The notes below the pieces were generated by a model. The model was given only the letters and a program-made list of their open reading frames with translations. It was not told where the DNA came from and made no database searches. A DNA stretch of 64,000 nt from Marmoricola sp. OAE513 (lineage in GTDB: Bacteria > Actinomycetota > Actinomycetes > Propionibacteriales > Nocardioidaceae), in assembly GCF_040546585.1 (NCBI RefSeq), contig NZ_JBEPOC010000001.1:372001-436000 (forward strand), in the 5' to 3' direction. The first letter of the stretch is position 1. The number at the start of each line of letters is the position of its first letter. Below, piece after piece: positions 17,006 to 26,127 of this stretch. The position numbers and the translations under genes are program-made.

Positions 17006-19548
17006 AGCTCCCCCTGCAGTGACGCGATGACGTCGTCGAGGTCATCGGGCTTGATCATGACGTCGCGCGCCTTCGAACCCTCGCTCGGGCCGACGATCCC
17101 GCGACTCTCCAGGATGTCCATCAGGCGCCCGGCCTTGGCGAACCCGACGCGGAGCTTGCGCTGCAGCATCGAGGTCGAGCCGAACTGGGTGGAGACGACC
17201 AGCTCGATCGCCTGGATCACCAGGTCGAGGTCGTCACCGATGTCGTCGTCGAGCTCGCGCTTGGACGCCGCCGGGGCGGTGACGTCGTCGCGGTAGGTCG
17301 GCTCGAGCTGCTCCTTGCACTTCTTCACGACCTGGTGGATCTCGGCCTCGGTGACCCAGCTGCCCTGCACCCGGATCGCCTTGGAGGCTCCCATCGGCAG
17401 GAACAGCCCGTCACCCTGGCCTACCAGCTTCTCCGCCCCCGGCTGGTCGAGGATGACCCGGGAGTCGGCGAGGCTGGAGGTCGCGAACGCGAGCCGCGAG
17501 GGCACGTTGGCCTTGATCAGGCCGGTGACCACGTCGACCGACGGGCGCTGGGTGGCCAGCACCAGGTGGATGCCGGCCGCACGGGCGAGCTGGGTGATCC
17601 GGACGATCGCGTCCTCGACGTCGCGGGGCGCGACCATCATCAGGTCGGCGAGCTCGTCGACGATCACCAGCAGGTACGGGTACGGCGCGAGCTGGCGCTC
17701 GCTGCCCGCGGGCACCTGCACCTTGCCGGCCCGGACGGCCTTGTTGAAGTCGTCGATGTGCCGGAAGCCGAAGTTCGCCAGGTCGTCGTACCGCATGTCC
17801 ATCTCGCGGACGACCCACTGGAGAGCCTCGGAGGCCTTCTTCGGGTTCGTGATGATCGGCGTGATCAGGTGCGGGACGCCCTCGTAGGCGTTCAGCTCCA
17901 CGCGCTTCGGGTCGACCATGATCATCCGGACCTCATCAGGCGTGGCCCGCATCAGGATCGAGGTGATCATCGAGTTGATGAAGGACGACTTTCCCGAACC
18001 GGTGGCACCGGCCACCAGCAGGTGCGGCATCTTCGCCAGGTTGGCGACCACGAAGCCGCCCTCCACGTCCTTGCCGAGCCCGGCGACCATCGGGTGGTGG
18101 TCGTTGCGGGCGCTGTTGGACCGGAGCACGTCACCGAGGGAGACGATCTCCTTGTCGGTGTTCGGGATCTCGATGCCGACGGCGGACTTGCCCGGGATCG
18201 GCGAGAGGATCCGGATGTCGGCCGAGGCCACCGCGTAGGCGATGTTCTTCTGGATGTTGATGATCTTCTCGACCTTGACCGCGGGGCCGAGCTCGACGAC
18301 GTACCGGGTGACCGTCGGACCGCGGGTGTAGCCGGTGACGGACGCGTCGATGTCGAACTCCTCGAAGACCGCGGTGAGACGCTCCACGACGGCGTCCGAG
18401 GCGGGCGTCCGGGCCTTGTGCGCGCTGCCCGGCTTGAGGATGTCGCTCTCGGGCAGCGTGTAGGTGATGTCGCCGGACAGGCTGAGCTGCTCGACGCGCA
18501 CCGGCAACGGCGTGTGCGGCGGGGGCTCGAGGTCGACCTTGGCGTCGGACTCGGCGGCAGCGGCGTCGAAGTCGAAGACGTCCACACCCGCGTCGTCGCC
18601 CTTCTTGCCCCGGCGTTTCTTGACCTCGCGGTCCTCCAGGACCGGGCTGTCGTAGGCGACGTCGCCCATGTCCGGGTCGATGCCGTCGTCGATCAGCGCC
18701 TTGCGGCTGCGGCGCTTCTTCGGCTCTGGCTCCGGTTCGGGCTCGACGTACCGGCCCAGCGCCTTGTCGCGCATCGTGCGCAGGCGTGTCGGCACCTGGT
18801 AGAGCGGCGTGGCGGTGACCACGAGCAGACCGAAGAACGACAGCAGTGCGAGCAGCGGCACGACGACGTACGGCGTGCTCAGCAGGTCGGTGAGCAGCTT
18901 GGCGACCACGAACCCCAGGGCGCCACCGGCGTCCTGGATGTCGGTGGTGTCGCCGAGCTTGGGCTCGGGCGATCCGTTGGCGATCTGCACGATGCCGAGG
19001 ACGCCGAAGAGCAGGGCCGCCCATCCGACGACCTGGCGACCGGCGGGGCCGTTGGCCTCCGGGTCGCGCATGTTGCGCCAGGCGATGTAGACGAGCATCA
19101 GCGGCACGAAGTACGCCAGCAGGCCCACCGAGCCGGCCACCGCGGCGCGCACGCCGCCGAAGACCTGGCCGGGCAGCTGCCACCAGACCGCGGCGGCCAC
19201 GACGACCGCGAACGCCATCAGGAACAGGCCGGCACCGTCGCGGCGCTGCTCGGGCTCGAGGTCCCGGGCGCCCTGGCCGATCCTGCGGGCGCCGGAGCCG
19301 ACACCTCCCGCCACGCCCAACCAGACGGCGGCCACGCCGCGTCCGAGCGCACCGAAGGTACGCGAAACGGGACCAGGACCGTTGCGGACTGCTCGCGGGG
19401 CCGGTCGCTTCTTCTTCGAAGCGGCGGGCTTCCGTGCAGCAGGCTTGCGCTTGCCCTGGCTACCGGACGGCCGGGAACGCGTCGTAGAAGCACCCTTTGC
19501 AGTGCTCCTGCTACGCGACGCCGGCGGGGAAGACGTACGGGTCGCCAT
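17002..19548 (-). CDS. ftsK: DNA translocase FtsK
   Basis: A hexameric ATP-driven DNA pump at the division septum that clears chromosome ends during division. The 848-residue protein has a basic Lys/Arg/Ser/Ala-rich N-terminus, a membrane domain with four to five helices (about 75-225), a linker, and the motor with Walker A VAGATGSGKSSF near residue 512, Walker B LLVIVDELADLM, RAAGIHLVLATQRPSVDVV and the C-terminal gamma winged helix (QFGSTSMLQRKLRVGFAKAG), which reads KOPS-type sequences. Start ATG 19548 (MATRTSSPPASRS) is preferred to the upstream in-frame start at 19611. It heads a minus-strand run of ftsK, HTH/DUF4115, rimO and pgsA. Confidence 0.95.
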   Translation of the reverse strand: MATRTSSPPASRSRSTAKGASTTRSRPSGSQGKRKPAARKPAASKKKRPAPRAVRNGPGPVSRTFGALGRGVAAVWLGVAGGVGSGARRIGQGARDLEPEQRRDGAGLFLMAFAVVVAAAVWWQLPGQVFGGVRAAVAGSVGLLAYFVPLMLVYIAWRNMRDPEANGPAGRQVVGWAALLFGVLGIVQIANGSPEPKLGDTTDIQDAGGALGFVVAKLLTDLLSTPYVVVPLLALLSFFGLLVVTATPLYQVPTRLRTMRDKALGRYVEPEPEPEPKKRRSRKALIDDGIDPDMGDVAYDSPVLEDREVKKRRGKKGDDAGVDVFDFDAAAAESDAKVDLEPPPHTPLPVRVEQLSLSGDITYTLPESDILKPGSAHKARTPASDAVVERLTAVFEEFDIDASVTGYTRGPTVTRYVVELGPAVKVEKIINIQKNIAYAVASADIRILSPIPGKSAVGIEIPNTDKEIVSLGDVLRSNSARNDHHPMVAGLGKDVEGGFVVANLAKMPHLLVAGATGSGKSSFINSMITSILMRATPDEVRMIMVDPKRVELNAYEGVPHLITPIITNPKKASEALQWVVREMDMRYDDLANFGFRHIDDFNKAVRAGKVQVPAGSERQLAPYPYLLVIVDELADLMMVAPRDVEDAIVRITQLARAAGIHLVLATQRPSVDVVTGLIKANVPSRLAFATSSLADSRVILDQPGAEKLVGQGDGLFLPMGASKAIRVQGSWVTEAEIHQVVKKCKEQLEPTYRDDVTAPAASKRELDDDIGDDLDLVIQAIELVVSTQFGSTSMLQRKLRVGFAKAGRLMDILESRGIVGPSEGSKARDVMIKPDDLDDVIASLQGEL

Positions 19549-19649
19549 GGTCGCAATGTACTCGTCAGCCCCACCATTCACATGCGTCACACGCCGCGTG
19601 TTGCCCGGCACGTCGTCGGCGTGGTTCCGGGAGGTGGAATCATGCGGGC

Positions 19650-20873
19650 ATGACCGCGGCCCCGACCCTGCTGCGCCGGCCCGCGCCGAACGGCGCCGCG
19701 AGCTGGCTGACCTGGTCGACCCCGCCGGTGGTCGCCTGGGTCGCCGCGACGTTGCTGACCTGGGCGGTCGCCCGCGCCACGGACGTCGCGTACTGGTCGG
19801 CAGCTGGCCGGGAGCGCTGGGACTCCACCCACTACCTGTCCATCTCGCGCTCCGGCTACGAGATGTTCAACTGCTGGGACCGGGCGGGCTACAAGGACGC
19901 CGGGTTCCCCGACGTGATCTGCGGGAACGTGGCGTGGTTCCCCGGTTACCCGATGGTGGTCCGGATCTTCTCCGCGACCGGACTGTCGTACGACGCCGCG
20001 GGGATCCTGGTCTCCGAGCTGGCCCTGCTCGGCATGTTCTTCGCGCTCTGGTGGCTGCTCGGCTCCCGGCTCACCTGGTCCACCGGCCTCACGATGGCGC
20101 TCGGGGTGGTCTTCGCAGGCGGGATCTACTTCCACGCCGTCTTCCCGATCGCGCTCGGCACCTTCGCGCTGCTGGTCGCGGTGATCGGGGTCAAGCGCGG
20201 GTCCTGGCTGCTTGCCGGGTCAGCCGGCTTCGTCGCCGCGTCCTGCCACCTCGTCGGCGCCGTGGTCGTCGGGATGCTCGTCCTCAGCGTGTTCTTCGCC
20301 TGGCAGTCCGACCCCGTACGCCGGCGCGTCGCCAAGGCGCTCGGCTCCGCCGCGCTCGCGGCGAGCGGCGTGCTCTGGGCCACGTGGGTGATGTGGACGG
20401 CAACCGGGCACTGGGACGCCTACGAGCAGATCAACCGGTCCAGCTACGGACAGGGCGGCCTGCGCAACCCCTTCACCGAGTTCGACGACGCCCGGAAGTT
20501 CGACTTCACCTTCCCGATCACGCCGGGCAACGACTCGTGGCTGGCCGCGCACAGCACCGGCGCCAACCACTGGCAGCTCTGGTTCAACCTGGCGTTTGTG
20601 GTCCTGGTCGTCGCGTGGACCGGATGGCAGCTGGTACGCGACCGCCGGCTCGAGGTCGAGCAGTGGGCCGCGGTGCTGCTGCTCGGCGCGATCTTCCTGA
20701 TGCCGTTCCTCGCCGGCGCGCAGATGTCCTGGTACCGCAACCACGCCCAGATGTTCGTCGGGCTGGTGCTGCTGAAGAACCTGCATCCCGCGGTCAAGCT
20801 GCCGGTGCTCGCACTTTTCGCCGTCCAGTACGTCTACCTCGGCGGGATGTTCTTCTCCAACGTGCTCGTCTAG
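19650..20873 (+). CDS. Membrane glycosyltransferase-like protein (PIG-V-like)
   Basis: A 407-residue membrane protein with about nine hydrophobic segments. RWDSTHYLSISRSGYE near residue 55 and WFPGYPMVVRIF near residue 95 resemble the first-loop Asp and FPxYP motifs of PIG-V-type mannosyltransferases of the GT-C fold, which use lipid-linked sugars. Other parts are not conserved enough to name a substrate. Start ATG 19650 follows a GGAGGTGG sequence. The TAG stop shares a CTAG with the stop of the convergent SRPBCC gene. The gene is divergent from ftsK. Confidence 0.65.
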   Translation: MTAAPTLLRRPAPNGAASWLTWSTPPVVAWVAATLLTWAVARATDVAYWSAAGRERWDSTHYLSISRSGYEMFNCWDRAGYKDAGFPDVICGNVAWFPGYPMVVRIFSATGLSYDAAGILVSELALLGMFFALWWLLGSRLTWSTGLTMALGVVFAGGIYFHAVFPIALGTFALLVAVIGVKRGSWLLAGSAGFVAASCHLVGAVVVGMLVLSVFFAWQSDPVRRRVAKALGSAALAASGVLWATWVMWTATGHWDAYEQINRSSYGQGGLRNPFTEFDDARKFDFTFPITPGNDSWLAAHSTGANHWQLWFNLAFVVLVVAWTGWQLVRDRRLEVEQWAAVLLLGAIFLMPFLAGAQMSWYRNHAQMFVGLVLLKNLHPAVKLPVLALFAVQYVYLGGMFFSNVLV

Positions 20874-21337
20874 CGCGCGGCGAGATCTCCGAGCCGCGCC
20901 AGGTCGCCGGCCATCGCCGCGGCCCGGTCCAGGTGCGTGGGCATCAGGCGCACCACAGCTGCCTCCAGCAGGCGAGGCATCTTCTCGATCTGGTAGGTCT
21001 CGGTGATCCGGGTCCCCTCGGGGACCGCCTCGAGCTCGAAGCTCCACCGGGTCGCGTCCCCCGCGAGCCCGCCGTTCGTCGTCCACGCGAACCGGACGCC
21101 GGGCACCGACTCGACGACCGTGCACGGCCGCGACCACCGGATCCAGCGCAGCCGGTTGGTGCCCTTGAAGGCGTTGCCCGCCGTCGGGCCGTCGCCCTGG
21201 ACCCACCGGGCCCCGGTGGCCTCGTGGCTCCACTCCCCCACCCGGGTGACATCCGTGAGCACGGCCCAGACCGCCTCCGGCGGTGCCGGTACGACGACGC
21301 TCACCGTCTTCGAGCGCGGCAGCCGGCGGTCGGTCAC
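20870..21337 (-). CDS. SRPBCC (START-like) family protein
   Basis: A 155-residue single-domain protein with the helix-grip pattern of the polyketide cyclase/START superfamily: VVVPAPPEAVWAVLTDVTRVGEWSHEATGARW at the start, a beta-rich middle (WSFELEAVPEGTRITETYQI) and a long C-terminal helix. Such proteins bind hydrophobic ligands; this one has no identified ligand. Start is GTG 21337, one base beyond the stop of the upstream conserved gene at 21339. Its stop overlaps the stop of the plus-strand gene within CTAG at 20870-20873. Confidence 0.8.
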   Translation of the reverse strand: MTDRRLPRSKTVSVVVPAPPEAVWAVLTDVTRVGEWSHEATGARWVQGDGPTAGNAFKGTNRLRWIRWSRPCTVVESVPGVRFAWTTNGGLAGDATRWSFELEAVPEGTRITETYQIEKMPRLLEAAVVRLMPTHLDRAAAMAGDLARLGDLAAR

Positions 21338-21338
21338 C

Positions 21339-22013
21339 TCAGCCCTCGATCGGACCGAGGAGGGTGTCCTCGTTCTCGCGGATCTCGGCCTCGAGTGCTT
21401 CGGCGAAGTCGTCGGTCACCGTGGACTTCGCCGGCTTCGGCGCGATCGACCCCCAGGCCTTGTCGATGGCGGCCGAGACGTCGATGACCCGGGCCTCCTC
21501 GATGTGCGGCTTGCTGGTCTCCCGTGCGACGTACTTGGCGACGAAGCGCTTGAGCTCGCCCTCGATGTTGACCACGCGCTGCATGATCGTCGCGCGGATG
21601 CCCTCGGCCTGGACCTTGACCTCGATCTCGGAGCTGCGCGGCGGGTCGATCGTGATGAAGATCTTCACGCCCTCGACGGCCTGCGCGGTGAGGGTCAGCG
21701 GCACCAGGAGCTCGGCGTGGAAGGTGTGCGTCTCGACCTGAAGGTTGACCTCGAAGGTGAGGCTGACGGGGAGCTCGACCCGGTAGGAGATCTGCGCACC
21801 CTCGATCCGGTGCGCGCTGGCGGCGCCGATCTCGCCGTACGCCCGGACCTTGGCGATCTTGCCCGGCCCGACGCCCATCGGACCGAAGTCGATCGGCTGC
21901 CCGGCGATGTTGTTCACCGCCCCGAGGATCCGGTCCTCGCTGACGGCCTCGGCGAAGAAGTCGAGACCCCACTGCTGGTAACTGACGAACTCGGTCTCGG
22001 ACGGGACAGGCAT
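21339..22013 (-). CDS. Conserved hypothetical protein downstream of RNase J
   Basis: A 224-residue soluble protein without signal peptide or membrane segment. The middle is beta-rich (YRVELPVSLTFEVNLQVETH, LLVPLTLTAQAVEGVKIFIT) and the C-terminal third is helical (IMQRVVNIEGELKRFVAKYV), suggesting a lipid- or protein-binding beta sandwich/barrel with a helical arm. No catalytic motif is recognised. It begins four bases after the RNase J stop and ends one base before the SRPBCC start, so the three are likely one transcript. Function unknown. Confidence 0.7.
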   Translation of the reverse strand: MPVPSETEFVSYQQWGLDFFAEAVSEDRILGAVNNIAGQPIDFGPMGVGPGKIAKVRAYGEIGAASAHRIEGAQISYRVELPVSLTFEVNLQVETHTFHAELLVPLTLTAQAVEGVKIFITIDPPRSSEIEVKVQAEGIRATIMQRVVNIEGELKRFVAKYVARETSKPHIEEARVIDVSAAIDKAWGSIAPKPAKSTVTDDFAEALEAEIRENEDTLLGPIEG

Positions 22014-22017
22014 CGGC

Positions 22018-23712
22018 TCAGGCCTCCAGGACGACCGGGATGATCATCGGGCGGCGGCGGTGCTTGCCGGAGACCCAACGACCCACCACCCGCCGGATGC
22101 TCTGCTGGAGCTGGTAGGTGTCCGTGACGCCCTCGTTGACGGCCTTGTCGATCGCGTCGGTGATCGGTCCCTTGATCTGGTTGAACACCTCGTCATCCTC
22201 GGCGAAGCCGCGGGCATGGATGTCGGGGCCGCTGACCACCTTGCCGGTCTGGGAGTCGATCACCACGATCACGGAGATGAAGCCCTCCTCGCCGAGGATC
22301 CGGCGGTCCTTGAGGTCGCTCTCGGTGATGTCGCCGACCGAGCTCCCGTCGACGAAGACGTACCCGCAGTCGACCTTGCCGGTGATCGAGGCCTGGCCGT
22401 CGACGAGGTCGACCACGACACCGTCGGTGGCCACCACGACGTTGTCCGCGGGGACGCCGGTCAGCTTGGCCAGCTCGGCGTTCGCGTACATGTGCCGGAT
22501 CTCGCCGTGCACCGGCATCACGTTGCGCGGCTTGACGATGTTGTAGCAGTAGAGCAGCTCGCCCGCGCTGGCGTGGCCGGAGACGTGCACCAACGCGTTG
22601 CCCTTGTGCACGACGTTCGCGCCGAGCGCGGTGAGGCCGTTGATCACCCGGTAGACCGAGTTCTCGTTGCCCGGGATCAGCGAGGAGGCCAGGACGACGC
22701 AGTCCCCCTCCTCGATCGTCACGAAGTTGTGGTTGCGCTGGGCGATCCGGCTCAGCGCCGACATCGGCTCGCCCTGCGACCCGGTCGAGATCATCACGAC
22801 CATGCCCGCCGGCAGGTTGGCCAGCTCCTTGGGGTCGACCAGCAGGTCCGGCGGGACGTTGAGGTAGCCCAGGTCGCGGGCGATCCCCATGTTGCGGACC
22901 ATCGAGCGTCCGACGTACGCGACCTTGCGGCCGTGCTCGTGCGCGGCGTCGAGGATCTGCTGGACGCGGTGCACGTGCGAGGCGAAGCACGCGACGATGA
23001 TCCGCTGGTCCTTGCTGGTGTGGAAGACCCGGTCGAGCACCGGGGTGATGTTCTTCTCCGAGGTCGTGAACCCCGGCACCTCGGCGTTGGTGGAATCGGT
23101 GAGGAACAGGTCGACCCCGGCCTCGCCCAGCCGTGCGAACGCCCGCAGGTCGGTGATCCGACCGTCGAGCGGCAGCTGGTCCATCTTGAAGTCACCGGTG
23201 TGCAGCACGACGCCGGCACCGGTCTTGATCGCCACCGCGAGCGCGTCCGGGATCGAGTGGTTGACGGCGACGAACTCGAGCTCGAACGGACCGAACGAGA
23301 TCGTCTCGCCCTCCGCGACGATGTGCCGGACCGTGTCGGAGATGCGGTGCTCGCGCAGCTTGGAGTCCAGCAGCGCCAGGGTGAGCTGCGAACCCACCAG
23401 CGGGATGTCGTGGCGCTCGCGGAGCAGGTACGGCGTCGCGCCGATGTGGTCCTCGTGGCCGTGCGTGAGCACCAGCGCGTCGACCGCGTCGAGGCGGTCC
23501 CGGATGGCGTCGAAGTCCGGGAGGATCAGGTCCACGCCCGGGTGGTTCTCCTCCGGGAAGAGCACGCCGCAGTCGACGATCAGCAGCCGGCCGCCGTACT
23601 CGAAGACGGTCATGTTGCGACCGACCTCGCCGAGGCCGCCGAGTGCGATGACCCGCAGGCCTCCCTTCGCCAGGGCGGACGGTTCGGACAGCTCGGGGTG
23701 CGCGTGGCTCAT
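22018..23712 (-). CDS. rnj: Ribonuclease J
   Basis: A 564-residue metallo-beta-lactamase/beta-CASP ribonuclease with 5'-3' exo- and endonuclease activity in mRNA decay and rRNA maturation. The zinc motif HGHEDH lies at 84-89, with VVLHTGDFK, FLTDSTNAEVPG, ACFASHVHRVQQI, STGSQGEP and VSGHASAGEL further along, all RNase J signatures. The gap to dapA upstream is 11 bases, a pairing that is common in actinobacteria. Confidence 0.95.
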   Translation of the reverse strand: MSHAHPELSEPSALAKGGLRVIALGGLGEVGRNMTVFEYGGRLLIVDCGVLFPEENHPGVDLILPDFDAIRDRLDAVDALVLTHGHEDHIGATPYLLRERHDIPLVGSQLTLALLDSKLREHRISDTVRHIVAEGETISFGPFELEFVAVNHSIPDALAVAIKTGAGVVLHTGDFKMDQLPLDGRITDLRAFARLGEAGVDLFLTDSTNAEVPGFTTSEKNITPVLDRVFHTSKDQRIIVACFASHVHRVQQILDAAHEHGRKVAYVGRSMVRNMGIARDLGYLNVPPDLLVDPKELANLPAGMVVMISTGSQGEPMSALSRIAQRNHNFVTIEEGDCVVLASSLIPGNENSVYRVINGLTALGANVVHKGNALVHVSGHASAGELLYCYNIVKPRNVMPVHGEIRHMYANAELAKLTGVPADNVVVATDGVVVDLVDGQASITGKVDCGYVFVDGSSVGDITESDLKDRRILGEEGFISVIVVIDSQTGKVVSGPDIHARGFAEDDEVFNQIKGPITDAIDKAVNEGVTDTYQLQQSIRRVVGRWVSGKHRRRPMIIPVVLEA

Positions 23713-23723
23713 CAGCTACCCGC

Positions 23724-24635
23724 TCAGTTCGACTCGGCGGTCGGCAGCAGGTGGGCCGAGGCGAGGGCTTCGTGCACCAGGCCGACGAGCTCGTCGTCCG
23801 CCTCGACCAAGGGCAGCCGCACGACCCGGTTCGAGGTGACCCCCATCAGCTCCAGAGCCGCCTTCGCGGTCATCACGCCCGGCGCGTGGTTCATGATCGC
23901 GTCGACGACGGGCAGCAGGTCGGTGTAGACACCCAGCGCGCGCTCGAGGTCGCCCGCGTCGACGGCCGCGACCATCTCGGCGTACTGGTTGCCGGCGACG
24001 TGGCTGACGACCGAGACCAGGCCGGCCGCCCCGTGCGTCAACCAGCCGAGGTTCTGGACGTCGTCGCCGGAGTAGAACGACAGGCCCGTCTCGGCCATGA
24101 TCGAGACCCCACGGAACAGGTCACCGACGGCGTCCTTGACCGCGACGAACTTCGCGTTGCTGGCGACCCGCGCAAAGGTCTCCGGGGCGATCGTGACCCC
24201 GGTGCGGCCCGGGATGTCGTAGAGCATGATCGGCAGGTCGCTGGCGTCGGCCACGGCCTCGAAGTGCGCCGCGATGCCCGCCTGGGTGGGCTTGTTGTAG
24301 TACGGCGAGACGAGCAGCACGCCGTCCGCCCCGGCCTTCGCCGCCTGCTCGTTGAGCTCGACCGAGTGCTCGGTGTGGTTCGTGCCGACGCCTGCGATCA
24401 CGGTGGCGCGGTCGCCGACCGCGTCGATCACCGCGCGCAGGATCTCGCCGTCCTCGGAGACCGAGGTGGTCGGGGCCTCACCGGTGGTACCGCTGACGAC
24501 GATGCCGTCGTTGCCGTTGTTCACCAGGTGGTCCGCCACCTTCGCGACGCCGTCGAGATCGACCGATCCGTCGTCGTTGAAAGGTGTCACCATCGCGGTG
24601 AGCACCCGGCCGAAGGGGGCTGCAGGCAGGCTCAT
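23724..24635 (-). CDS. dapA: 4-hydroxy-tetrahydrodipicolinate synthase
   Basis: Condenses pyruvate with aspartate semialdehyde in the lysine/diaminopimelate pathway. The 303-residue TIM-barrel protein shows VVSGTTGEAPTTS (substrate-binding Thr pair), Tyr139 in LYDIPGRTG and the Schiff-base lysine Lys167 in FVAVKDAVGD. Length and motifs are standard. RNase J follows 11 bases downstream; dapB is at 32859 on the same strand but separated by other genes. Confidence 0.95.
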   Translation of the reverse strand: MSLPAAPFGRVLTAMVTPFNDDGSVDLDGVAKVADHLVNNGNDGIVVSGTTGEAPTTSVSEDGEILRAVIDAVGDRATVIAGVGTNHTEHSVELNEQAAKAGADGVLLVSPYYNKPTQAGIAAHFEAVADASDLPIMLYDIPGRTGVTIAPETFARVASNAKFVAVKDAVGDLFRGVSIMAETGLSFYSGDDVQNLGWLTHGAAGLVSVVSHVAGNQYAEMVAAVDAGDLERALGVYTDLLPVVDAIMNHAPGVMTAKAALELMGVTSNRVVRLPLVEADDELVGLVHEALASAHLLPTAESN

Positions 24636-24736
24636 GGGGTCAAGGCTAGTCGCCCTGGAGCCGTCGGCGCCTCAGGGTTGTGCCGCGGCGGCCAGCCTCC
24701 CCGGATCGGCGGCCTTCCCGGAGTACCTTCGCCCGG

Positions 24737-25444
24737 GTGAGAACCTCCGCTGCGCCCGCCCCCCGCTCCCTCCGCCTGCTGTCCGCGGGCATCGCCGCGG
24801 TGCTGACCGCCGGCGTGCTGGCAGGGTGCGGGAAGGGCGACGATCCGGAGCCAGTCACAGCGCCGGAGCCGACCGCCCCTGCCCTCACCCCGAGCGCCAC
24901 GCCGACCCCGTCGCCCACTCCCCTCAGCTCGCCGACCGCCAGCGCGAAGCCCACCAAGAAGCCCACGAAGAAGCCCACCCGCGGCAGCGGTGACGCCGAC
25001 GGCGACGACGAGCCGGCAGCGGCCGGCGGCGGCGTCTGCGCCGAGCTCAGCGAGGCCGAGGTCGGCGCGGTGCTCGGCAACACCGTCACCGGTGCGGCGA
25101 TCCCCGGCGGCGGCTGCGCCTTCGCTCCGAAGAAGCCCCGGCCCCCGGCCGCGAACTTCATCGACCACCCGTACGCCGACATGTCCGGTGGCATGACCGG
25201 CGCGAAGGAGAACGCGACCTCCGCGGTCGAGGGCGAGCCCGAGGATCTCGCCGGCATCGGCGACGCTGCGTTCGTCGTCACCGGGACCTCCTTCGGCGGC
25301 GACCAGCTCCAGGGCGCCGGCGCGGTGCGCATCGGTGACCGGCTGATCAGCGTGGAGCTCGCGCAGAGCGCGGGCCTCACTCGCGGCCGGGTGCGCTCGC
25401 TGGTGGTCAGCCTGCTCCGGCTCGCGGTGGCCGAGAGCTCCTGA
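24737..25444 (+). CDS. Secreted lipoprotein, paralogue of the next gene
   Basis: A 235-residue predicted lipoprotein. A basic N-terminus and hydrophobic stretch lead to the lipobox VLAGC, followed by a Pro/Thr/Ser/Lys-rich linker (PTPSPTPLSSPTASAKPTKK) and a globular domain beginning VCAELSEAEVGAVLGNTV and GGGCAF, with two cysteines. The neighbouring gene at 25502 carries the same domain pattern (VCTEITADEAGAIVGGTV, GGGCNF), so the pair is an old tandem duplication. The domain resembles DUF3558-type actinobacterial lipoproteins. Start is GTG 24737; function is unknown. Confidence 0.75.
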   Translation: MRTSAAPAPRSLRLLSAGIAAVLTAGVLAGCGKGDDPEPVTAPEPTAPALTPSATPTPSPTPLSSPTASAKPTKKPTKKPTRGSGDADGDDEPAAAGGGVCAELSEAEVGAVLGNTVTGAAIPGGGCAFAPKKPRPPAANFIDHPYADMSGGMTGAKENATSAVEGEPEDLAGIGDAAFVVTGTSFGGDQLQGAGAVRIGDRLISVELAQSAGLTRGRVRSLVVSLLRLAVAESS

Positions 25445-25501
25445 CCGAACAGGCGAAAACCCTACTTATCGGCGAAGCCGCCGACTGGCTACGTTGCCAC
25501 C

Positions 25502-26092
25502 ATGCGAACCCAGGTGTCCCTGCCCCGTCTGCTCTCCACGGCTGCGCTGATCGGCGCGCTCGCCACCGTGTCGGCGTGCGGCTCCGACGACGGCGACAAG
25601 GGGTCGGACTCCTCGAGCACCGACGGGACCACGGCACCCACGGGCGACGATGAGACCGACACCGCCTCGGGCGGTCTCATCGATGTCTGCACCGAGATCA
25701 CCGCGGACGAGGCCGGTGCCATCGTCGGCGGCACGGTGACCCACGAGGACGTCCCGGGAGGAGGCTGCAACTTCGCCCAGGACGACCCGCGAAAACCCAG
25801 CGTGAGCTTCACCGCCACCGCGTACGACGATGCGAACGGCGGCTTCGAAGCGGCGATCACCGGCGTCTCGGGCGTGCTCCAGGGTGACGGCGGCGGCCCG
25901 GTCGACGGCGTGGGCGAGGAGGCCTACGTCAAGACCGGCACCACCGGCGGCGAGAACCAGCAGGGCGGCGGACTCGTGCGCGTGGGCGGCACCCTGGTCC
26001 AGGTGACCTACCTCCAGGGCGACGGCCAGTCGGCCGACGTCGTGAAGGAGAAGGTCGTCGCGGCCCTGACCCTGGCGGCCGGGAAAATCTGA
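25502..26092 (+). CDS. Secreted lipoprotein, paralogue of the previous gene
   Basis: A 196-residue predicted lipoprotein with the lipobox TVSAC after a short hydrophobic signal, an acidic Ser/Thr/Asp linker and a domain starting VCTEITADEAGAIVGGTVT with GGGCNF, aligned with the domain of the gene 57 bp upstream. The C-terminal part (GLVRVGGTLVQVTYL against GAVRIGDRLISVEL) is also parallel. The linkers are unrelated (Pro/Lys-rich there, acidic here), which suggests a long time since duplication. Anchored on the outside of the membrane; function unknown. Confidence 0.75.
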   Translation: MRTQVSLPRLLSTAALIGALATVSACGSDDGDKGSDSSSTDGTTAPTGDDETDTASGGLIDVCTEITADEAGAIVGGTVTHEDVPGGGCNFAQDDPRKPSVSFTATAYDDANGGFEAAITGVSGVLQGDGGGPVDGVGEEAYVKTGTTGGENQQGGGLVRVGGTLVQVTYLQGDGQSADVVKEKVVAALTLAAGKI

Positions 26093-26127
26093 GGCTCGGG
26101 CGCACCCCGCCGCACTAGCCTGCTCGC

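Noticed and set aside
19605-19617. Short inverted repeat upstream of ftsK
   Set aside because: Arms of five bases around CCG are expected by chance in GC-rich DNA.
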